64,000 nt of DNA from Alistipes sp. dk3624. GTDB taxonomy: Bacteria > Bacteroidota > Bacteroidia > Bacteroidales > Rikenellaceae. The stretch's first letter is position 1. Every line of letters begins with the position of its first letter. The stretch lies in the NCBI RefSeq assembly GCF_009557455.1, contig NZ_CP045651.1, positions 744,001-808,000 on the forward strand, in the 5' to 3' direction. The notes beneath the pieces were generated by a model. That model saw only the letters and a program-made list of their open reading frames with translations. It was not told the DNA's origin and searched no databases. Position numbers and translations under genes: made by a program. This document shows, piece after piece, positions 44,921-53,928 of this stretch.

Positions 44921-44937
44921 TTCGCTAAACATAGCGA
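44921..44937 (-). repeat. Third recombinase core site inside the segment
   Basis: TTCGCTAAACATAGCGA, the same core as the right repeat, same orientation, starting 33 bases before the right core (44921 versus 44952-44953), without the outer flanks. May be an accessory or alternative crossover site. Confidence 0.65.
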
Positions 44938-44945
44938 TTTTACTT

Positions 44946-44972
44946 TGGTTTTTCGCTAAACATAGCGAATCG
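44946..44972 (-). repeat. Right inverted repeat (IRR), 27 bp
   Basis: Exact reverse complement of 44430-44456. Confidence 0.85.
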
Positions 44973-45006
44973 CATGCTTAGGGCGGTTTCCCCCGTTCCC
45001 TCTTTT

Positions 45007-46260
45007 TCAATACAGCTTCGTGACTTTTTCGTTGATCCGGTCCACCGTGCCGCTGTCGAGTTGCGCCAGGTAGCATCGCGTCGTCCGTTCCGAGGTGTGG
45101 CCCAGGCCTTCGCTGATATGCGGCATCGGGACGCCCATGCCCCGGGCCTCGGTCGCCCACGTATGCCGGGCCACGTTGAAGGTCAGCCGGCGGCAGCCCA
45201 CGCTCCGCGAGACTTTCTTCAGTTGTGTGATATAGTATTGCAGGGCCATGCGGTAAAAGGTATATAGTTTTCCGGGCGGCATGTCGCCAGCCATCTCTTC
45301 GTTTCTGAATGCCGAGCGGATCATGCCCCGCCCCATGCAGGGAAGCGCCCACGGGGAGGCGGGATCGTCGTAGCGGGAGATGATCTCCTGCAGTTGCGGC
45401 GTAAGGGCCACGCTGAACGGCTGGTGCGTCTTCTGCCGCTCGTAGTGCAGCGTGCCGCCACGGATATTCTCCTTACGCAGATAGCATATATCGACGAAAG
45501 ACATGCCCCGTGCGTAGAAACTGAACAGGAACATATCGCGAGCCTCGTTCAGTTCGCGGTCCCCGAAATCACTGGTGGCGAGGATACGCAGCAGACTGCG
45601 GTTGACGGCCAGTTTCGGGGTTCGGGCGGGCTTGAACGACACGTTCGGAAACGGGTCCCGGTGGATGGGGGCGCAGCCGTACACGCGGGCGCGGTTGTAG
45701 AGTGCATGCAGGGTCCTCAGATAGAATGTTACCGTATTGCGCTTGCGGCCCCGGCTTTCGAGGTAGGCCGCAAAGGCGGAGACCGTACCGCCGTCGAGCT
45801 GCGAAAAGCGCCATTGGCGGTGGGCCGCGAACTTGACCCACGCGCTCCGGAGCGAGCGGTACGAGCGGGCCGTGCCGAAGCGTCCAGCATTTTCGAGTTC
45901 GCGGGCAACATGCTCTGCGAAGATCTCCACGTAGCGGTTGTCGCCGCCGAGCTTATACGTTCCAGTGATGTCCGATACCGTGTAAGGTTTGCCGGTCTCG
46001 TGAAGGCGGTCGGCGATGGCTCGCAGTTGCCGGATATACTCTTCGATGCACTCATTCGCATCGCGGATCAAGGTGAGGTGGGCTTTGCCGCGGTTCGTAG
46101 CCACGGCACGCCCTCTCCGGGCGTCGAACTCTTCGGGGCGCAGGCGGTAAGGGGTGGTCAGGATGCTGCGGCGGCGGTTGTGGATCACCTGGACGATAAG
46201 CGCACGGCGCCCCGCCGAGTCTGGTCGGTAGTTGAGCCTGGGGGTAATGGAGGTTTTCAT
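45007..46260 (-). CDS. Tyrosine recombinase, probable fimbrial DNA invertase
   Basis: Start at MKTSITPRLNYRPDSAG (46260), typical for this family; the longer frame to 46611 has no support. 417 residues: arm-binding N-terminus, SAM-like core domain (residues about 115-215), catalytic domain with FYARGMSFVDICYL (Arg), ERQKTHQPF (Lys), FNVARHTWATEARG and GLGHTSERTTRCYLAQ (Tyr nucleophile). It ends 34 bases from the right inverted repeat, in the arrangement of locally acting invertases such as Bacteroides Tsr proteins. An integrase of a lost element is the alternative. Confidence 0.87.
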   Translation of the reverse strand: MKTSITPRLNYRPDSAGRRALIVQVIHNRRRSILTTPYRLRPEEFDARRGRAVATNRGKAHLTLIRDANECIEEYIRQLRAIADRLHETGKPYTVSDITGTYKLGGDNRYVEIFAEHVARELENAGRFGTARSYRSLRSAWVKFAAHRQWRFSQLDGGTVSAFAAYLESRGRKRNTVTFYLRTLHALYNRARVYGCAPIHRDPFPNVSFKPARTPKLAVNRSLLRILATSDFGDRELNEARDMFLFSFYARGMSFVDICYLRKENIRGGTLHYERQKTHQPFSVALTPQLQEIISRYDDPASPWALPCMGRGMIRSAFRNEEMAGDMPPGKLYTFYRMALQYYITQLKKVSRSVGCRRLTFNVARHTWATEARGMGVPMPHISEGLGHTSERTTRCYLAQLDSGTVDRINEKVTKLY

Positions 46261-46897
46261 TGCGTTGTGCTTTGATCGGTTTATAAACTCTTGCGATAAA
46301 CACCGGTAAAGCACACCCGAAAGCATAAGTGCAGGTGTTCCCACTACGGCCCTTCGAATGGAAGCATCGGGAATTCTGCATGATGGTATTTGTAGTTTTC
46401 CATTTTTTCTCTGTTTCCTTGCGGCATTACCCGTGTCTGAAATGATACATAAGGGCCCCAAGATACGCTTATTTGTCTGTTTGTCGACATGCAACGGAGG
46501 GTCTGACATCTGCGGCCGTCTTCTTCCGGACAATCGAACGGCCCCAGAAGAATCGTTTTCGAACGGGAATCGGTAAAAAAGGTAATTTGCCGGGCAAGGT
46601 ACATACTGCAAGTTGTCACTGTTTCCAATAATCCGACACCATTTAATAACGCTATTTCAGATGATTGCGTTAAAGTGCCAGCCGGATCGCTCACCGACTA
46701 TCAGACTGCCGGGGAGAGGATTTGGGTCACATAGAGGTTATAACGGACCACATACCCTTGCTAACCGAATAGCCTGAAACACGAAGACCTGGGACGCATA
46801 GGGATGCATTTTACCCTTGTGTTTCGGTTTTGCTACATATGGTGAATTCATAAAAAAGTCCATAACTTACTGATGACAGCATAATTATGGACTATAT
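46261..46897. other. Non-coding region upstream of recombinase
   Basis: No gene supported in 637 bases. A weak inverted repeat (AGTCCATAA ... TTATGGACT, 46857-46895) lies next to the start of the maturase remnant. The recombinase promoter should be here, but no exact consensus was seen. Confidence 0.4.
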
Positions 46898-47324
46898 GAT
46901 TTAGCTAAAAGATGCTTACTCACTACTTGTGAGGATTATAATCAAGGAGATTATGGTAAGAAATACAGATGTCATGCTGATTCTTACAATCAAATTGTCA
47001 TTAACTACGATAGAAATATTATATAAATGCACAGCTTGTGATTTTTGAAAAGACTCTAAAGCTTGTGTTGGAGAATTACAAAACGATGGCATTCCGGTTT
47101 GGAATAAATCTTACTATGAACGCATAAAGATTCCCTTTGACAATACGAAATGTAAAAATTACATTTTAGTCCCTGTTTGCTTCGGCACATGCAGTCAACA
47201 TTCTTATTCTGGGAATTTTGATGCAAACAAATGTAATCCATCGGAGAAAATTAAAATTTTAAAAGAGGATTTGTATAAAGGTATGTATGAATACATTTTA
47301 AATTATACAAAAGCCACACAATAA
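46898..47324 (+). pseudogene. 3' remnant of radical-SAM/SPASM peptide maturase
   Basis: Joined frames read DLAKRCLLTTCEDYNQGDYGKKYRCHADSYNQIVINYDRNII, (Y)KCTACDF, EKDSKACVGELQNDG and KCKNYILVPVCFGTCSQHS to a TAA. One missing T near 47026 and one extra T near 47047 restore the frame. The Cys pattern (C-x2-C, then C-x-x-x...VPVC-x-G-x-C, and a later C) is that of SPASM/twitch domains holding extra iron-sulfur clusters in RiPP-modifying radical-SAM enzymes. The catalytic CxxxCxxC N-terminus is missing. A precursor-like peptide gene follows. Confidence 0.65.
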
Positions 47325-47359
47325 CTTCTTACTTAGTTTGACATTAAAAACGTAAAATC

Positions 47360-47544
47360 ATGAAAACTATTCAAAAACTCAAGAAGCTTCAGCTTACCTC
47401 CGATGAACTCTCCAAATTAAAGGGGGTATTGTAGAATTTAGAATCAGCATGTATTCCGACGTTGATAAAAATAAAGCTTATCACAGTGTTCCTGCGCTCC
47501 TGCGGAAATAACAAAACAAGTCCTCTGGTTGTAGTTGTAAATAA
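47360..47544 (+). pseudogene. RiPP precursor peptide, frameshifted at the GG leader site
   Basis: Opens MKTIQKLKKLQLTSDELSKL, the leader style of Bacteroidota radical-SAM-modified peptides (KLxKLxL..LxxxEL). The sequence AAAGGGGGTATT has five G; six would give KGG, the double-Gly cleavage site. With five it reads KGVL and stops (TAG at 47432). Beyond a further small shift the other frames give RISMYSDVDKNKAYH and a Cys-rich end, SSGCSCK, stop at 47544. The gene lies 35 bases after the maturase remnant. Inactive as written. Confidence 0.6.
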
Positions 47545-47673
47545 AGATAAATAAAAAAAGTTATTGTGTAGCTTTTATTACTATATGAATACTAACAATA
47601 AACGGATCAATTTGCTAAAACCCTCTGTATTTACGAGGTGATAATTAAGCCCCGAGTAACATTTACCTTAATT

Positions 47674-48075
47674 CTATTTCCCCAGCACGGGAATCTGCAC
47701 CTTTCCTTCGTCCCAGTCGCTGACCGTAACGGTAATTTCAGAGGATGTGACGTCGATGTGGATCGGAATTATCACCTCTTTACCGCAGTGATAATCGATC
47801 CGTTCGCCGTACCGGGCCAGGTAGTCGGACAAAGAAATCTCTGCGATCGTCTCTTCTTCCGATCGCAAGGCCATCGAGTCGGTAAAGCGTTCCCCGAAAG
47901 CGGTTATTTCCCGCAGAAACACTCCCGTAGGGTCGAACAGCAGGGAGGCCATATGTCCGACCTCTTCATGCGTCGTGTTATTTCCCTTTTTATCGGTGTA
48001 CCGGTATTCCACCACGAGGGTCGGTTTGGGATTGATCTCGATGTCGGTATCCTTTTTCAGCGAGCAGCCGCACAC
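47674..48075 (-). pseudogene. Truncated fimbrial (FimB/Mfa2-like) lipoprotein remnant
   Basis: 133 codons. It begins just at a lipobox-like CGCSLKKD and shows the family opening LVVEYRYTDKKGNN...MASLLFDPTGVFLREI, but has no signal peptide upstream and lacks about half of the usual 300 residues. The end ITVTVSDWDEGKVQIPVLGK looks like a fimbrillin C-terminal strand. The upstream side abuts traN head to head. A relic of a deletion or recombination. Confidence 0.5.
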
Positions 48076-48078
48076 TTT

Positions 48079-48927
48079 GCGGAAGCACCGGCACAGGATA
48101 CCGTCCGCACGTTTTCACAGCGGCAGGTCGTGGAGCCCTGCCGGGTGGAGGTCGCTTTCAGCAAAACGCTCCACATCCTTTTCCCCTCGGAGGCGGTCTA
48201 TGTCGATCTGGGGAGTCTCGACCTGATCGCGGACAAGGCGGACGGGGCGCGGAACGTCGTGCGCGTCAAAGCCGCGAAACAGGGCTTCGAGGGAGAGACG
48301 AACTTTTCGGTCATCACGGCCGACGGATGCTTCTACTCTTTCACGGCGGTCTATTCCGAAAATCCTTCCCGGCTCAACATCGAGATGGAGGACTGACTGC
48401 ACAAAGATCCCTACTCGGATTTTGCGAACCGGCAGACGTACATACGTCTCGACGAACTCGCCGGGGAGACGCCCCTTACGGTCAACCGGATCATGTACAC
48501 GATTCTCAGGCGGAACGCTCGGGACATCCGAAGCGTCGGCAGCAAGCGTTTCGGAATGGAGGTACTGCTGCGCGGAGTCTACGTGCACGGCGATCTGTTC
48601 TATCTGCACGTGCTGATGCGGAACCGTTCGAAGGTGGCTTTCGACATCGACTACATACGCTTTAAGGTCTGCGACCGGAAAACGGCACGCCGGACGGCCG
48701 TGCAGGAGACCTTCGTGAACCCGGTACGGGTATTCGACGAGATCACGCGCGTGGATGCGGAGGCTATGGTAAGGAACGTATTCGTGTTCCGCAAGTTTAC
48801 GATTCCGGACGATAAGGTGCTGGTCATGGAGGTTTACGAGCGGGGCGGCGGACGTCACCAGCATTTCGAAATCGAAAACGTCCGTTTGGTCGGAGCGCGC
48901 GAGATGGATGAACTGAAAATCGAATAG
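48079..48927 (+). pseudogene. traN: Conjugative transposon protein TraN, truncated and interrupted by TGA
   Basis: The frame AEAPAQDTVRTFSQRQVVEPCRVEVAFSKTLHILFP...SRLNIEMED, TGA (48394-48396), LHKDPYSDFANRQTYIRLDEL...GARE MDELKIE is TraN of Bacteroidota CTns, a periplasmic mating-pore (VirB9-like) protein. The signal peptide is missing because the head-to-head fimbrial remnant begins there. The TGA falls between MED and LHKD, where a Trp or Phe would fit. Followed after 3 bases by traO. Confidence 0.8.
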
Positions 48928-48930
48928 GCG

Positions 48931-49518
48931 ATGCGAAGGAGAATTTTTATTCTGCTGGCCGCGGCGGGACTGCTGGGGCCGGCGGCCGAACTATCCGCAC
49001 AGCGGTGTCTGCCCGGACAGACGGGCGTTCAGCTCGGCGGGGGCGCTTGCGGCGGTTTCCTGCTGCGCGACAAATACGGAGCGTGGAGCTTTCATGCGGA
49101 ACTGTCGGTAGTCCGCTATGTCCGGAAAACCCGTTACTGGGAGTTCGGAGCCGGGTATCTGAGAAAGGACTACCCGTACCGGGAAGCGATGCTGCCCAAA
49201 GAGCAGTTTACGGCCGGGGCGGGATACTTCGTTCCCGTTGCGCGTGACCGCCGGGACAATTTTCTGGTAACGGCAGGGCTCTCCGGGGTGTTGGGGTACG
49301 AGACGGTCAACCGGGGCGGGAAGCGGCTCTATGACGGGGCTACGTTGGTCAGCGGAAACGGTTTCGTCTACGGCGGGGAGATCGCCCTGAGAGGCGAAGC
49401 GTATCTGTGCGACCGGGTGGCGCTGTTGCTGACGCTAAGAGAGCGGGTAACGGGCGGATCGTCCGTCGCCCGCTTCCATACGCTGCTGGGCGCGGGGCTG
49501 AGGATTATGATTCATTAG
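48931..49518 (+). CDS. traO: Conjugative transposon protein TraO
   Basis: 195 residues, signal peptide MRRRIFILLAAAGLLGPAAELSAQ, then the TraO pattern GQTGVQLGGGACGGF, a small outer-membrane-like barrel with C-terminal LGAGLRIMIH. Intact, but stranded: upstream traN is broken and the rest of the transfer operon is absent. Part of its 3' end is duplicated at 60025-60068. Confidence 0.85.
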   Translation: MRRRIFILLAAAGLLGPAAELSAQRCLPGQTGVQLGGGACGGFLLRDKYGAWSFHAELSVVRYVRKTRYWEFGAGYLRKDYPYREAMLPKEQFTAGAGYFVPVARDRRDNFLVTAGLSGVLGYETVNRGGKRLYDGATLVSGNGFVYGGEIALRGEAYLCDRVALLLTLRERVTGGSSVARFHTLLGAGLRIMIH

Positions 49519-49529
49519 AAACGAAAAAA

Positions 49530-49709
49530 ATGGAAACCGTTATGGTAAAGACGATAGCGGCCGGCTGTACGGTCTTGCTGACCGCGCTGGCACTTTGGGC
49601 CTGCAACGATAAAATCGACGTGAAGCAGGCTTATCCCTTCCGGCTGACCTCCTGGCATTTGCCCGAAGAAATCGCAAGCCGCGATGATAACGAACACGTT
49701 TATCTTTGA
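49530..49709 (+). pseudogene. traQ: 5' part of conjugative transposon TraQ (DUF3872)
   Basis: Lipoprotein signal METVMVKTIAAGCTVLLTALALWACNDK followed by the TraQ start IDVKQAYPFRLTSWHLPEEI, 11 bases after traO. The family match ends near 49677, and the frame runs into unrelated sequence and a TGA. The matching 3' end of a traQ gene is found at about 60070-60267. Confidence 0.75.
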
Positions 49710-49795
49710 AAAGAGGCGAATACGCGGAAATTATCATTGGAAAAACGGCATTCAGTACCAAATAGGTCGGCAGACAGCCTTAATAAAAGCCAGTT

Positions 49796-51127
49796 ATGCT
49801 CAGACGACTACATCCGGAATTATTATGAAACGACCCGTAACGCACTGCTCGTTACCGGCGCACGGCAGATCGGCAAGACTTATTCGATCCGTCAGTTCGG
49901 CAAATCGTTCAAAAGTTTCGTCGAGATCAATTTCATCGAGATGCCCGAAGCGGTGGAGCTGTTCAAAGGGGCGAAGAGCAGCGGCGATATGCTGCTGCGC
50001 TTGTCCGCCCTGACTTCCGTACCGCTTATCAAGGGGGAAACGCTCGTTTTTTCGACGAGGTACAGGAGTGTCCCGAGATCGTTACGGCGATCAAATTCCT
50101 TGTGGACGAAGGCTCGTACCGTTATATCCTCAGCGGTTCGCTGTTGGGGGTGGAGTTGAAAGACCTGCGTTCGGAGCCGGTCGGATATATTGGTGTCAAG
50201 GATATGTACCCGCTCGATTTCGAGGAGTTCATTTCATGCGTGGGTATCAGCGATGCCGTGATCGGGTCGCTGCGCGAAGCGTGGAAGCGCCGCGAGGCCG
50301 TCAATGAGTTCGTTCACGGCAAGATCATGGAACTGTTCCGGCTCTATCTCATCGTGGGCGGTATGCCGGCCGCTGTGAGCAGGTACATCGAGAGCAATAA
50401 TCTTCAGGAGGTAATGGCCGTACAGCAAGACATCATCCGCCTGTACAAACGGGACATTGCCCGGTACGACCCGGGCAACAAACTCTATATCGAGGAGATT
50501 TTCAACCTGATTCCGCCCGAGCTGAATGCCAAAAACAAACGCTTCATTCTGAAGAGGCTGAACGAACATGCGAAGTTCGATCGGGTCGAAAGCAGTTTTC
50601 TGTGGCTGACCAACGCAGGAACGGCGTTGCCGGTTTATAACGTGGAGGAACCGAAAGTCCCGCTTTTACTGGCCCGTTCGCGCAACCTGTTCAAACTCTT
50701 CCAAAATGACGTGGGACTGTTGGCCAGCCAGTATGCCGAGGGCATCCAGCTACGCATTATCAACGGAGACAAGGACATCAATTTCGACTCGGTTTATGAG
50801 AACGCCGTAGCGCAGGAGTTGGCGGCGCACGGCATCGCCACATATTATTACAACAACAAGAAACGGGGCGAGTTGGATTTCGTCATCGCACTGGGCGGTA
50901 AGGTTCTGCCCATCGAGGTAAAGTCGGGCAAGGACTACGAAACGCACCGCGCCCTGTCCAACATTATGGATTGCAAGGAATACGACCTGCAGCAGGCTGT
51001 CGTATTCAATAACGACAACCTGAGGGTCGCGGGTAAGATCGTCTATGCTCCCGTCTATATGGCGATGTTCCTCGAAAAAGAGAATACGGCTCCTGCCTAC
51101 TATAAAGTGGACCTGTCGGGATTATAA
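49796..51127 (+). pseudogene. AAA ATPase with DUF4143, one-base frameshift at Walker B
   Basis: The N-terminal part reads DYIRNYYETTRNALLVTGARQIGKTYSIR (Walker A GARQIGKT). At GETLVF the frame breaks: six T at 50046-50051 where seven would give LVFFDEVQECPEI (Walker B). From 50102 the frame continues as LVDEGSYRYILSGSLLGVELKDLRSEPVGY through the DUF4143 nuclease-like C-terminal domain (GELDFVIALGGKVLPIEVKSGK, a D...ExK motif). The first codons are also out of frame. These ATPases are widespread accessory genes of unclear function. Probably inactive as written. Confidence 0.8.
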
Positions 51128-51287
51128 TGCGGTTAAATTTTTTAAGGCGATACAATATGTAGCTTTTTAAAAGATTGACGCAGGAGGGTATAAAAACAGA
51201 GATCGGTTATCTTAGCAACAAGATATTGGTTTGCGCAGATTTTACGTTATCCTGTACAATCGAATATCCTCTCCATTTTACCCCTTC

Positions 51288-53846
51288 TTATTCCGCCTTG
51301 ACGCACCGTAAACTCATAGCGGAAGCTTTCGAACTCTCAAGTTGTTGAGCATTAGCCGTACCTATCAGATACCACATATTCTCTGTGTCGGGAGCCGAGG
51401 CCGTTAATAGGGCCGCGCACTGTCCAGCTTCTATAAGTTCTCCGTCGAAAGAATATTTGTATCCGGCGCCCGGCACAAAAATGGACGCATTCCGGCGGGG
51501 ACTGTTCGTTGATGGGTTGAAGAACAGCGTACCTATATAGGCTATGTCTTTGGTACCCCATGCCACGGCCGTATTGCCTTCCCTGACATCATACCCATTT
51601 ACGCCTGGCCCTACATAGGGGTTATTGTGAGCTCTCCGGTCAAAAAAACCGTCCGCATAAAAGCCCCATCTCATATTGCCGTTTGATTGATTCCCCCCAA
51701 TGGGAGGGTCGGCGTACAAAGACTGCCTGATTTCCGAATTGGATATATTTGATGCCGAGTTATTCAACGCGACTGCAGAAGTCAAACCGTCATTCGGCCG
51801 GCGGTACCCCGGGGGGCAAGTTTCATATGTGTTTTTTATACTTTCCCAAAAGTTTGGGTTTGCTTGAGACAACCACCCTGTCGGTACCGTCGTAATGTCG
51901 GCATTATAAGTGCGTCGCGGATAAGAGAGAGGTGCCCATTGGAAGAGAGCGCCGGCCTGTGAAGGATAATCCGTGAACGCGGCATTCGACAGATTTCCCA
52001 GGATATCGGTATAAATACTGGAATTGGCCATATCTGATGCCGTGGCATTGTAGGCAGAAAAACGCACAGCCGATAAACCGCGACCGCCATCGCCAGGGTA
52101 CATCAGGTAGTCGGCCTCTTCCCCTTGCCGTATAAATATTACATGATATTTTGGGGGAGACCCATAACGCAGCAACACCAAAGCATAGCGGACTGGGACA
52201 GAAGTGGTAGGCGTATAGGTGGAGGTCAGGCCTATGCGGAAAGAAATATAGTTGCCGGCTCCGCTGACAACGCTTCCTGAGGCCGAAGACAAATGCCCGG
52301 AAACGCTAAAAGTGGCGTCATTGGCCGGCAAAAGCATATCGACCGGAGTTTCAGTACTGCGGTTATAAGTTATGCCCGCATCGTCGGAATCCTCCGTACT
52401 GAATACAATATCACCCGGGCTCCATCCGTCGCCCAGCCAGAACACCGATGCATCCCAGCTTCCCGCAAGCAATGATGAACTGACAGGTATGCGTATGATA
52501 CGCTCCCCTTTCTGATTGTTTTTCCAGTATGCTCCGACGTATTGATCGTGGATATAGCTGGCGTGTATCACTGATGACGCATAGTCGGGCAGTTGCACAA
52601 GGTTGATTTTTATGTCCGTATCGTCCGTGTTAACAATAGTCCCGGTTATTTCATTCGTCGTACTGTTGTTAGAGGTGGGTTTCCATGCATAGAGCGTCGT
52701 CGTTCCCGATCCGCTGTAAGAGCCAATAACCGGAATGGTTCCATCCAGATTTTTCACATTGGCGGCAGTGAGCGTTCCGGCCGCCCAGCCCTGCAGGTCG
52801 GCGAAGTTGTCACAGATATAGAAATTGGTGCCCGATATGGTCCAGGTCTTGGGAGACTCGTTTTGCACGATCACGTTGAACTGCGAGAACCCTCCCATAG
52901 GCGGAAGAACGATTCTTTCCGGGGTAAGCATAATGATGGCATCGGGGGATACGGATAAACTGTAATTGATACGCTGCCCGGACGACCATGTAATTCCGCT
53001 CAGGTCGAATTCAACATCCGGACGCCCGTCATCGACACCCACGATCAGCCTGGCGCCGGCCGGGAGAGTCTGCGGAATCATCATCAAGTAACCGCCGCCG
53101 GTATTGACCAGCTGCGACGAAGGATCCAAGTATACATCCGTATCCACCGTGGCTTCGAAATTTCCTGTGGAGGAGGAAGCGATATTCCATGAGAATGTTC
53201 CGTCTGCATTGGTTGTCAAGATGCCGTTGGTCTTAACCCCCTGTATTTCAAGCTTAGTGATTTGCTGTCCATTGCCGGAAGCCTTGAATCCGATGCATGT
53301 CAGAGCGTGTCTCATCTGGAAATTGACAGGTGCAGAGCCGTTATTGGTTTTGTTGCGGTCTGCCACAAGAGCCGCAACCATTAGGTCAGGCTGGTCGGAG
53401 CAGTTCGTGGGAACGGTATAGCTGATGGTCGGAATGCCGGTAGTAACATTTGGAGTTATCCCGTTAGTAGCGGTAGCGTGGGGCGAATAAGCGAAAAAGC
53501 TGATATTCGCATCCGCGGCCTGAGGCCAGTAGGCCGGATTGTCGTAGGTCCAGGAGCCGCTGTTGTGGGAAACCTTCACGTTATTCATAAAATCAGGGGT
53601 CGCTGTCGCTCCGTTCGCCGCCCAGTTATTGGATGTTCCGTTGCCGGTATAATATGCAAATACTCCCATATTCGGGATGTCCGCTACCGATTCCACCGGC
53701 ATTCCGCGGGTGAAGGCATCACCCGGGTTACCAATGAAACCGATCCTGCCGTCACCGTACCCGCAACCTTCCATTTCGTTTTTAGTACAGGACACAGCTG
53801 CAACAGCTGCGGTCAAGCTTATTATTATAAATCTGATAGTATTCAT
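51288..53846 (-). CDS. Fimbrillin-like tip lipoprotein with FISUMP-like C-terminus
   Basis: About 852 residues from MNTIRFIIISLTAAVAAVSCTKNE (start at 53846; 15 upstream codons have no signal character). Lipobox Cys20. Residues 30-300 form a fimbrillin-like region (FFAYSPHATATNG, HALTCIGFKASGNG); the middle is Ig-like (PERIVLPPMGGFSQFNVIVQNESPKTW); the C-terminus resembles FISUMP modules (CPPGYRRPNDGLTSA ... SLRCVKAE). The largest and last gene of the second fimbrial operon, so likely its tip. Confidence 0.75.
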   Translation of the reverse strand: MNTIRFIIISLTAAVAAVSCTKNEMEGCGYGDGRIGFIGNPGDAFTRGMPVESVADIPNMGVFAYYTGNGTSNNWAANGATATPDFMNNVKVSHNSGSWTYDNPAYWPQAADANISFFAYSPHATATNGITPNVTTGIPTISYTVPTNCSDQPDLMVAALVADRNKTNNGSAPVNFQMRHALTCIGFKASGNGQQITKLEIQGVKTNGILTTNADGTFSWNIASSSTGNFEATVDTDVYLDPSSQLVNTGGGYLMMIPQTLPAGARLIVGVDDGRPDVEFDLSGITWSSGQRINYSLSVSPDAIIMLTPERIVLPPMGGFSQFNVIVQNESPKTWTISGTNFYICDNFADLQGWAAGTLTAANVKNLDGTIPVIGSYSGSGTTTLYAWKPTSNNSTTNEITGTIVNTDDTDIKINLVQLPDYASSVIHASYIHDQYVGAYWKNNQKGERIIRIPVSSSLLAGSWDASVFWLGDGWSPGDIVFSTEDSDDAGITYNRSTETPVDMLLPANDATFSVSGHLSSASGSVVSGAGNYISFRIGLTSTYTPTTSVPVRYALVLLRYGSPPKYHVIFIRQGEEADYLMYPGDGGRGLSAVRFSAYNATASDMANSSIYTDILGNLSNAAFTDYPSQAGALFQWAPLSYPRRTYNADITTVPTGWLSQANPNFWESIKNTYETCPPGYRRPNDGLTSAVALNNSASNISNSEIRQSLYADPPIGGNQSNGNMRWGFYADGFFDRRAHNNPYVGPGVNGYDVREGNTAVAWGTKDIAYIGTLFFNPSTNSPRRNASIFVPGAGYKYSFDGELIEAGQCAALLTASAPDTENMWYLIGTANAQQLESSKASAMSLRCVKAE

Positions 53847-53928
53847 AACCGTATCTATTTTTAAATCTTTAGTGACCGGAAGAGGTATCACCCTCTTCCG
53901 GTCTGTGTTACCAAAACGTCTCCTTTAT

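Larger units (their letters stand above)
44430..44972. promoter_or_regulatory. Invertible promoter segment controlling the fimbrial operon
   Basis: A 543-bp segment bounded by perfect 27-bp inverted repeats, 44430-44456 and 44946-44972. Inside, a consensus promoter points away from the operon. No minus-strand TAnnTTTG was seen between the operon and the right repeat. Inversion would place the promoter near 44550 facing the operon. A tyrosine recombinase gene ends 34 bases beyond the right repeat. Bacteroides capsule and fimbria loci use the same design. Confidence 0.8.
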
